Source of the DNA: Deltaproteobacteria bacterium
GTDB lineage: Bacteria > Myxococcota_A > Polyangia > Haliangiales > JADYYK01
Direction: 5' to 3'
NCBI GenBank assembly: GCA_020853705.1
Contig: JADYYK010000094.1
Span: 1-41,145 of the forward strand
DNA length: 41,145 nt
The notes beneath the pieces are model-generated. The model was given only the letters and a program-made list of their open reading frames with translations, searched no databases and was not told the origin of the DNA. Numbering within the stretch: the stretch's first letter is position 1; every line of letters begins with the position of its first letter. A program made the position numbers and the translations under genes. This document shows, one piece after another, positions 8,087 through 16,700 of the stretch.

Positions 8087-11000
8087 ATGAGGGCTGCACG
8101 TCGGACGCTGCGGGGCGTAGCCCTGCTCGTGGTGCTGGGTTCCTGGACGTTGGGCTGCGGCGGCGATGGCGGCAGCGGCGAGGACGCTGGCGTCCTCGTG
8201 CCGGACGGCGCCACGGACGATGGCGCGGTGGTCGATGGCGCCCAGGACGACGACGGGAGCGCGATCGATGCCGGCGGCGATGGCGGCCTGAGCGCCGACG
8301 CCCAGCTCGGCGGCGCGCGCCTGGAGTTCGACAGCGCCACCCATGACTTCGGCTCGGTGGTCAGCGGCACGACCTCGGCCCCCTTCATCTTCACCGTGAC
8401 CAACACCGGCACTGCGCCGACGGGGACCATCTCGCTGGGCATGAGCGGCGCCAACGCCAGCGAGTTCCTGTCCGCCGGCAACGGCTGCGCGAACCTGGCG
8501 CCGAACGCGACCTGCACCGTGACGGTGGTGTTCACACCCACCGCCGAGGGCTCGCGCGCGGCGGTGCTGTCGGCGACGCCGCTCAACGGCGCCGCGGGCA
8601 GCGTCATCATCTTCGGCACCGGCGCGCCGCGCGTGCCCAAGCTGGAGATCACCCCCACCGCGCAGGCCTTCGGCTCGGTGGTCACGGGCCGCCTCAGCGG
8701 GACGTTCACGTTCAGGGTCGCCAACGTGGGTGTGGCTCCGACTGGCCCCACCAGCATCACCATCACCGGGGCCGACGCGGCCGACTTCGTCAACGACATC
8801 CCGACCAGCGGTGACTGCACCGCGAACATCGTCCTCAACCCGACCCAGAGCTGCAACGTGCGCCTGCGCTTCGGCGGGCAGACCGTTGGCGCCAAGGTGG
8901 CCACGCTGCAGGCCACGGCCAGCCCGGGCGGCACCGCGACCGCCGCCCTGACCGGGACCGCGGTGGTCGACGGTCCGGCCGTGCTCGAGCTCAGCCCCGC
9001 GGGCAGCCAGGATTTCGGCACCGGCACCCCAGGGCTCGCGGGCAACCCGGTCACCTTCACCATCACCAACTCGGGCCAGACCTCGAGCGGCTCCATCGCG
9101 GTCACCATCGCGGGGCCGGGCGCGGCGCGCTTCGTCAAGAGCAACGACCTGTGCAGCAACGCCAGCCTGGACCAGGGCCAGAGCTGCGTCTTCCAGGTCG
9201 CGTTCTCGCCCAGCGAGGCGGGCGCCCAGAGCGCCACGTTGACCGTGGTGGCCAACCCCGGCGGCCTCATCACCTCGAGCCTGAACGGCACCGCCACCGC
9301 GTCCCTGACCGCGACCGTGAACGGCATGGGCACCGTGACCTCGAGCCCGACCGGGGTGAGCTGCCCGGGGACGTGCACGGCCACGTTCAACCAGACCCCG
9401 GTCACCCTCACGGCCACGCCGAGCGCTGGCTGGGGCCTGTCGGCCTGGGGTGGCGCCTGCTCGGGGCAGAACCAGACCTGCGACGTGGTGATGAACAGCG
9501 CGCGCACGGTCAGCGCGACCTTCCTGCAGCTGCGCAGGCTCACGGTGGCCAGCGTCGGCATGGGCCAGATCACCTCCAGCGTCGGCGCCATCAGCTGTCC
9601 CGGCAGCTGCTCGGCGAGCCTGCTCGACGGCACCCCGGTGACGCTGAGCGCGGCGCCAGCGCCGGGCTATCGCTTCGACAGCTGGAGCGAGGCCTCGTGC
9701 GCCACCACCGGGACGGTGTGCATGGTCACGGCGGACGCCGATCGCACGGTGACGGCGACGTTCAAGCCGCTGGAGACCTTGACCGTCACGGTGGCGACCC
9801 TGGGCGTCGGCGCCGGCAGCGTGACCATCACCCCGCAGGGCCAGGCCCAGACCACCTGCGCGGTGGGCACCTGCACGCGCATCATCGATCAAGGCAGCAG
9901 CGTGACCCTGTCGGTGACCAACTCCGCCGACACCCGCTTCAACGGCTGGACCGGGGACTGCGCCACCTTCGGCACCGCGACCACCTGCACCATCCTGATG
10001 GATCGCCCGCGCACGGCGGGGGTGGCGTTCGAGTCGTACAACCTGCAGCTCAGCATCGCCGGGCCGGCGGGCGCCGGCAGCGTGGGCTACTCGTCGGTGA
10101 CCTGTCTGCCCAACTGTGCGCGCAACTACCTGCCGGGCTCCGTGGTCACGCTGACGCCAGCCTCGACCACCGGCTACATCTTCGCCGGCTGGACCGGCGA
10201 CTGCAGCGGCAACAGCGTGTGCATGGCGACCATGAACCGCAACAAGCTGGCGACCGCGACCTTCGCGGTCAGACGTCGGCTCACGTTCACCAAGACGGGC
10301 TCGGGGGGCACGGTGACGTCGCCGGATTCGCAGATCAACTGCGGCTCGACCTGCAGCTCGGACTTCGGCGACTACCCCGAGGACGCCACCGTGGTGTTGA
10401 GCGTGGCGCTAGCGGCCGGGGCGGGGATCGTGTGGACCGGCTGTGACAGCAGCACCGACACCACCTGTACCGTGACCCTGACGGGTGACATGGCGGTGTC
10501 GGGCACGCTGTCGACGGCGGCCGATCTGGTGGTGACCGCACTGACCTGCCCGGACGCGGCCAGCCCGGGGCAGACCCTGTCGTGCACGGTCACGGTGCAG
10601 AACAACAGCGCGGCGCCCGCGGGCGCCAGCACGACCGACCTCTTGCTGTCGGTCGACGGCAACGTCACCACCAGCGACCTCACCATCGGCAGCTGCGCCT
10701 TCCCGGCGTTCGCGGCCAATGAGACCCAGACCCTGACCTGCACCGGCACGGTGCCGGCGGCGCAGGCGCTGGGGCAGTACACCGTGGGCGCCGAGGCCGA
10801 CGCCCGCCAGGTCGTCACCGAGACCCTGAACGGGAACAACATCGGCGGCGCCGAGGCGCTGGTGGTGTTCCAGAGCGGCGCGGCCGACCTGGTCGCGACC
10901 AGCCTGAGCTGCACCCCGAGCCCGGTCAACCAGGGCGCCAGCGCGACCTGCGCCCTTGCCGTCGCCAACCTGGGCGGCACCGACGCTGCGACCTCGACGG

Positions 11001-13720
11001 CCAGCCTGCGGCTGTCGGCCGACACCACCATCGACGGCAGCGATCAGGAGCTGACCACGTGCTCGGTGGCCGCGCTGGCGGCCGGCGCGTCGACCTCGCT
11101 GGCCTGCGTCGGGACCGTCCCGGGCAGCGCGCTCGGCGCTGGCTACCTGGGCGTCATCCTCGACCAGGGCATGACGGTCACCGAGAGCAACGAGGCCAAT
11201 AACACCCGCTCGGTGACGACGTTCGTGACCATCCCGGGCGCCGTCGACCTGACCATCACGGCCTGGGCCTGCTCGCCAGCCACCGCCACGCCCGGCGCGG
11301 TGAACCTGAGCTGCTCGGCCACGGTGCGCAACCTGGGCGGCACCATGTCCGCCGACGTCAGCCTGGACGTGCGGCTGTCGGCCGACACCAGCATCGACGG
11401 CACCGACACCTTGCTGCGTAGCTGCACCATCCCGGCGCTGGCGCCGGGGGGCAGCACCACCGTCAGCTGCTCGGGCAGTTCGACCATCCCGGCGGGGCGC
11501 TGGCAGCTGGCTGCGGTGGCCGACGGCACTGCCATCATCGCGGAGGCGAGCGAGGCCAACAACATCGCCCTCGACACGCTCGACGCTGGCGCCGACCTGG
11601 TGGTGGCGTCGGTGGTGTGCGCGTCGAGCGGCGTCGTCCCTGGCGGCTCGCTCAGCTGCACGACCAGCATCACCAACAGCGGGGTCACCACCACGGGGGT
11701 GGGCTCGAGCTACCAGCTCTATCTCTCGACCGACGCGATCTGGGACGCTGGTGACCTGGGCCTCGGGGGCGGCACCATCTCGATCGTTGCCGCGGGCGCC
11801 ACCGCGTCGTCCGCGCGATCGATCTCGATCTCGGCGGGCACGCCGATCGGCAGCTACTTCGTCATCGCCCGGGCCGACACCCTGGCCGAGATCGCAGAGA
11901 TGAACGAGGCCAACAACGAGGGCAGCGTGGCCTTGCAGGTCGGTCTGCCGGACATCTCGGTGGTGTCGTTGGTGTGCTCCGACCCCGTGCTGGCAGGCAC
12001 CAGCATGAACTGCACCGTCACCTTCCGGAACCAGGGTGTGGCGCCGACCGGGACCTTCTCGTACAAGATGTACCGTTCGACCGACGCCGCCATCACGCTG
12101 GCGGACACGCCGTTCGCCTCGACCTGCTCGGCCGCGACCATCGCCCCGGGAGCCATGGGCGCTGCCCTGACCTGCACCGGCACCCTGCCCATCGACACCA
12201 CGGCGGGCCCCTGGTTCGTCGGCGTCATCGCCGATCACGGCGGCGCCGTCGCGGAGAGCAACGAGAACAACAACAGCGCCAGCGTGCCCATCACGGCGAC
12301 GACGGTGGACTTCGCCGTCACCGGGTTCGACTGCGCCGCCAGCGCGCTGCAGAACGGCAGCCTGAGCTGCACCGTCACCGTGGGCAACCTGGGCTCCACC
12401 GGCGCCCCCGCCAGCAATGGTCGCCTGCGCCTGTCGACCGACTCCACCGTCAACACCAGCGACACCGATCTGGGGATCTGCGTGCTGCCTGCCATCGCCG
12501 CCGGCGGCAGCGCCAGCGCCACCTGCACGGTCACCATCCCGGCTGCGGCGGTGCGGGGTCGTGAGTATGTCGGCTACTTCGCCAACGACCTGACGCCGGT
12601 GTCCGAGTACAACACGGCCAACAACCTCCTGACCGACACCATCATGGTCATCCAGCCGGGCGTCGTGGACCTTCATGTCCAGAGCGTCTCGTGCCCCAGC
12701 ATCGTGACGGCGGGAGCCTTGATGACCTGCACCGCGACGCTGTGGAACCTGGGTGACCAGGCCGCGCCCGCCTTCACCCTGCGCTTGCGCTCCGGGACGG
12801 CAGGCACAGGATCGTCCTACATCGTCATGGACTGTCCGATCGCGGGGCAGGCGGGAGGCACCGTCGCGTCGGTGCCGTGCGGCGGCATGGCGACCTGGGG
12901 CTACCAGAGCATGAGCATGCTTGCCGACGCGGCAGACGTGATCGTGGAGGCCAGCGAGAGCAACAACCAGGCATCGACCAACGTGGCAGTGGTCGAACCC
13001 GGGGTCGTCGAGCTCAGGATCTCGAGGGTGTCCTGCAGCCCGAGCAGAGTGCCTCTGGGTACGCAGTCGGTGTCCTGCGACGTCTATGTTCGGAACCACG
13101 GCGAGCTCGCCGCCGGCGCTTCCACGCTCGAACTCAGGTATTCGACCAACCAGACCTTCGATCCGGCCACCGATCCGTTGATCTCCTCCTGTGCCACGCC
13201 GGCCGTGCCCAGCGGCCAGGAGGTGCGGGTTGCCTGTGGCGGTAGCTTCACCACGGCGACAGCAGGGAATCCCTACCTGGTCGCCAAGGCGGACGTCGGG
13301 CTGGTGGTCGCCGAGTTGTTCGAGAACAACAACACCGGCTCCACCAACATCCTGGTTGGGCCCGACCTTCAGGTCGGCAGCGTGACCTGCACCCCGAACC
13401 CGGTCGCGGTGGGCGGCACCCTGACCTGCTCCATGACCTTCTATGCGGTGAGCGGCGGCGATCCGGTTCCGGCCTTCAGCTGGCGCCTGTACGCGTCGAC
13501 CGACAGCACCATCACGACGGCCGATACGCCGATCGGCGCCAGCTGCGCGGCGCCCGCGATCGCAGCCGGGGGCAACACCGGGGTCCAGACCTGCACCGGG
13601 GTCGTCCCGGCGCTCAGCGCCGGCGCGCACTACTTCGGCGCCTATGGTGACCCGGACGGTCTCGTCGCGGAGTCACAGGAGACCAACAACGGGGTCTCCA
13701 CCAGCGTCACCGTCCAGTGA
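8087..13720 (+). CDS. Giant repeat lipoprotein 1: ASH x3, InlB-like x5, CARDB x9
   Basis: 1877 aa. The signal ends in lipobox TLGC (Cys24), then an Asp/Gly/Ala stalk to about residue 72. Residues about 75-400 hold three ASH/choice-of-anchor D-like Ig domains (each with DFGSVV or DFGTG). Residues about 404-809 hold five InlB B-repeat-like units with paired Cys (SCPGTC and GACSGQNQTC types). Residues about 811-1877 hold nine CARDB-like units of about 118 aa, each ending in an E-x-NN motif (for example TESNEANN) and mostly carrying four Cys. This suggests a rigid, disulfide-laced fibre on the cell surface for adhesion or cell-cell contact (inference from domain families). Unit 4 (11588-11943) has no counterpart in the next gene and lacks the second Cys pair. 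A paralogue follows 32 bp downstream, probably in one operon. Confidence 0.85.
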   Translation: MRAARRTLRGVALLVVLGSWTLGCGGDGGSGEDAGVLVPDGATDDGAVVDGAQDDDGSAIDAGGDGGLSADAQLGGARLEFDSATHDFGSVVSGTTSAPFIFTVTNTGTAPTGTISLGMSGANASEFLSAGNGCANLAPNATCTVTVVFTPTAEGSRAAVLSATPLNGAAGSVIIFGTGAPRVPKLEITPTAQAFGSVVTGRLSGTFTFRVANVGVAPTGPTSITITGADAADFVNDIPTSGDCTANIVLNPTQSCNVRLRFGGQTVGAKVATLQATASPGGTATAALTGTAVVDGPAVLELSPAGSQDFGTGTPGLAGNPVTFTITNSGQTSSGSIAVTIAGPGAARFVKSNDLCSNASLDQGQSCVFQVAFSPSEAGAQSATLTVVANPGGLITSSLNGTATASLTATVNGMGTVTSSPTGVSCPGTCTATFNQTPVTLTATPSAGWGLSAWGGACSGQNQTCDVVMNSARTVSATFLQLRRLTVASVGMGQITSSVGAISCPGSCSASLLDGTPVTLSAAPAPGYRFDSWSEASCATTGTVCMVTADADRTVTATFKPLETLTVTVATLGVGAGSVTITPQGQAQTTCAVGTCTRIIDQGSSVTLSVTNSADTRFNGWTGDCATFGTATTCTILMDRPRTAGVAFESYNLQLSIAGPAGAGSVGYSSVTCLPNCARNYLPGSVVTLTPASTTGYIFAGWTGDCSGNSVCMATMNRNKLATATFAVRRRLTFTKTGSGGTVTSPDSQINCGSTCSSDFGDYPEDATVVLSVALAAGAGIVWTGCDSSTDTTCTVTLTGDMAVSGTLSTAADLVVTALTCPDAASPGQTLSCTVTVQNNSAAPAGASTTDLLLSVDGNVTTSDLTIGSCAFPAFAANETQTLTCTGTVPAAQALGQYTVGAEADARQVVTETLNGNNIGGAEALVVFQSGAADLVATSLSCTPSPVNQGASATCALAVANLGGTDAATSTASLRLSADTTIDGSDQELTTCSVAALAAGASTSLACVGTVPGSALGAGYLGVILDQGMTVTESNEANNTRSVTTFVTIPGAVDLTITAWACSPATATPGAVNLSCSATVRNLGGTMSADVSLDVRLSADTSIDGTDTLLRSCTIPALAPGGSTTVSCSGSSTIPAGRWQLAAVADGTAIIAEASEANNIALDTLDAGADLVVASVVCASSGVVPGGSLSCTTSITNSGVTTTGVGSSYQLYLSTDAIWDAGDLGLGGGTISIVAAGATASSARSISISAGTPIGSYFVIARADTLAEIAEMNEANNEGSVALQVGLPDISVVSLVCSDPVLAGTSMNCTVTFRNQGVAPTGTFSYKMYRSTDAAITLADTPFASTCSAATIAPGAMGAALTCTGTLPIDTTAGPWFVGVIADHGGAVAESNENNNSASVPITATTVDFAVTGFDCAASALQNGSLSCTVTVGNLGSTGAPASNGRLRLSTDSTVNTSDTDLGICVLPAIAAGGSASATCTVTIPAAAVRGREYVGYFANDLTPVSEYNTANNLLTDTIMVIQPGVVDLHVQSVSCPSIVTAGALMTCTATLWNLGDQAAPAFTLRLRSGTAGTGSSYIVMDCPIAGQAGGTVASVPCGGMATWGYQSMSMLADAADVIVEASESNNQASTNVAVVEPGVVELRISRVSCSPSRVPLGTQSVSCDVYVRNHGELAAGASTLELRYSTNQTFDPATDPLISSCATPAVPSGQEVRVACGGSFTTATAGNPYLVAKADVGLVVAELFENNNTGSTNILVGPDLQVGSVTCTPNPVAVGGTLTCSMTFYAVSGGDPVPAFSWRLYASTDSTITTADTPIGASCAAPAIAAGGNTGVQTCTGVVPALSAGAHYFGAYGDPDGLVAESQETNNGVSTSVTVQ
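11588..11943 (+). repeat. Extra CARDB unit specific to giant lipoprotein 1
   Basis: Pairing the CARDB units of the two giant proteins by their start motifs gives matches for 1-3 and then unit 5 with unit 4, 6 with 5, and so on. Unit 4 of protein 1 is left unmatched. Its length, about 118 aa, accounts for the 114-aa size difference. It begins ADLVVASVVCASS and ends IAEMNEANNEGS, and it has only two Cys instead of four. Confidence 0.55.
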
Positions 13721-13752
13721 CCAGCCGCACCGTCAACGCGAGGGAGAGCTTG

Positions 13753-16700
13753 ATGCGCACAGGGATGCTCGGCCTGCTGGTGCTGGGGCTGCTCGGGGCC
13801 GGCTGCGGCGGTGGTGGCGGTGGCGCGGTCGATGCCAGCACTGGCGTCGACGCCAGCACGGCGGTGGATGCCAGCGCCGACCTCGATGGCGCGGCCTCCG
13901 ACGATGGCGCCCTGAGCGATGACGGTGGCGCCACCGGCGATGGCGCCAGCGGGGGTGACGCCCAGGTCGGCGGCGCGCGCCTGGAGTTCGATCGTGCGAC
14001 GCAGGACTTCGGCTCGGTGGTCAGCGGCACGGTGTCCTCGCCGGTGACCTTCATGCTCAGCAACACCGGCACGGCGGCCACCGGCAGCATCAGCCTGGGG
14101 CTCGGCGGCGCCAACGCCAGCGAGTTCCTGTCCTCGGGCAACGGCTGCTCCGACCTGCAGCCCGGTGCGATGTGCACCGTGACCATGGTGTTCACGCCCA
14201 CCGGGGAGGGCTCGCGCGCGGCGGTGCTGACGGCGACGCCGCTCAACGGGGCGTCGGGCAGCCTGATCGTCTTCGGCACCGGGGCGCCGCGGGTGCCCAG
14301 GTTGCAGGTGACGCCGACCACGCAGGCCTTCGGCTCGGTGGTGACCGGCGCGCTCAGCGGCACCTTCACGTTCCGGGTCGACAACATCGGGGTCGCGCGC
14401 ACCGGGTCCACCAGCTTCGCCATCACGGGCGCCAACGCGGCCGACTTCGTCAACGACATCCCGACCAGCGGGGACTGCAGCGCGAACATCCAGCTCGATC
14501 CCGGCCAGGGCTGCAATGTCCGCCTGCGTTTCGGCCCGGCCACCATCGGGGCCAAGACCGCGGTGCTCGAGGCCAGCGCCAGCCCGGGTGGCAGCACGAC
14601 CGCGAGCCTGACCGGCACCGGCGTCGCCTCGGGCTCGGCGGTGCTGGTGCTGACCCCCGCGGGCACCCAGGACTTCGGCACCATTGCCCCCGGCGTCAGC
14701 GGCGCCCCGGTGACCTTCATGGTGACCAACAGCGGGCAAGCCGCGACCGGGACCATCTCGGTCAGCCTGGCGGGCCCCAGCGCCAGCATGTTCGTGAAGA
14801 GCAGCGACAGCTGCAATAGCGCCAGCCTGGCGGCCGGGCAGAGCTGCAGCTTTCGCCTGGCCTTCACCCCGGGCGAGGCGGGTGCCCACAGCGCCAGCCT
14901 CGCCGTGGTCGCCAACCCCGGCGGACTCATCACCTCCAACCTGGTCGGCACCGGAGCGGCGCCGCTCACGGTGACGACCACCGGGATGGGCTCGGTGGCC
15001 TCGAGCCCGGCCGGCGTGACCTGCCCGGGCACCTGCAACGCCACCTTCAACCAGAGCCCGGTGACCTTGACCGCGACCGCGGCGCCGGGCTGGGCGCTGG
15101 CGGCGTGGGGCGGCGCCTGCGCGGGCACCGGCTCGACCTGTGACGTGATCATGAACAGCGCGCGCACCGTGAGCGCCAGCTTCCTGCAGTTGCGACAGCT
15201 CACGGTGGCGACCACCGGCATGGGGCAGGTGACCTCCAACGTGGGTGCCATCACCTGTCCCGGGACCTGTCAGGCCAACCTGCTCGATGGCACCGCGGTC
15301 ACGCTGACCGCGGCGGCGGCGCCCGGCTACCGCTTCGACAGCTGGAGCCTGGCCTCGTGCGCCAGCACCGGCACGGTGTGCATGCTGACCGCCGACGCCG
15401 ATCGCAGCGTGACGGCGACCTTCGTCGCGCTGGAGACCCTGTCGGTCACGGTGTCGTCGCTCGGGGTCGGCTCGGGCAGCGTGACCATCACGCCGCAGGG
15501 GCAGGCGCCATCGACCTGCGCGGTCGGCACCTGCACCCGGCAGATCGACCGCGGCAGCAACGTGACGCTGGCGGTGACCAGCTCGCCCGACACCCGCTTC
15601 AACGGCTGGACTGGCGACTGCGCCACCTTCGGCACGGGCAGCTCGTGCACGCTGCTGATGGACCGGCCGCGCGCCACCAGCGTGGCCTTCGAGTCCTACA
15701 ACCTCAACCTGACCGCCGCCGGCCCCGCGGGCGGCGGGACCATCGCCTACTCGAGCACCATGTGCCCGACCACCTGCTCGCGCAACTATCCACCGGGGAC
15801 CGCGGTGACGCTGACGCCCACGGCGATGGCCGGCTACCTCTTCGTGGGCTGGAGCGGCGATTGCACCGGCACCGCGGCCTGCATGCTGACGATGGGACAG
15901 AACCGCAGCGCGGTGGCCACCTTCGCGACCCGGCGCACGCTGACCTTGAGTCGCACCGGCAATGCCGGCGGGACCATCACCACGCCGGATCTGCAGATCA
16001 ACTGCGGCAACACCTGCACCTCGGACACCGGGGACTATGCCGATGGCAGCAGCGTGACGCTGACCGCGGCGCTGACCGCGGGCTACGGCGTGACCTGGGG
16101 CGGCGCCTGCGCGGGCGCCACCGACAACACCTGCACCGTGCTGATGGATCAGGCGCTCAGCGTCAGCGCGACCATCGCGGGCGCCTCGGATCTGGCCATC
16201 ACCGCGCTGTCGTGCACCGACGCCATCATCCCTGCGGGCACCGTGCTGTGCTCGGTCACGGTCGAGAACCAGGGCACCCTGGCCACCATCGCCACGGTGA
16301 CCCACGTGCTGGTCTCCACCGACGCGTCGCTGACCACCACCGACACCACGGTCGGCACCTGCAACCTGCCGGCGCTCAACCCCGGGCAGAGCATGACGCA
16401 GAGCTGCTCGGGCACGCCGAGCTCGGGCAGCTTCCCGCGCGGCCTGTACTGGGTCGGCGCCGAGGCCGACGCCACCAACCTGGTCGGCGAGACCCAGGCC
16501 GCCAACAACTTTGGCGGGCCCGAGACGCTGGTGGTGTATGGCTCGGGGATCGACCTGACGGTGGCCGCGCTGAGCTGCACCCCCAACCCCGCCGACCGGG
16601 GCGGGCAGGTCACCTGCACGGGCACCCTGGCCAACACCGGCAGCACCGCGGCGCCGGCATTCACGACCAGTGTGCGGCTGTCGAGCGACGCCGCCATCGA

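Noticed and set aside
10409..13630. A 1,073-codon open frame on the minus strand, opposite giant lipoprotein 1
   Set aside because: Low-complexity composition typical of an antisense shadow. No family features.
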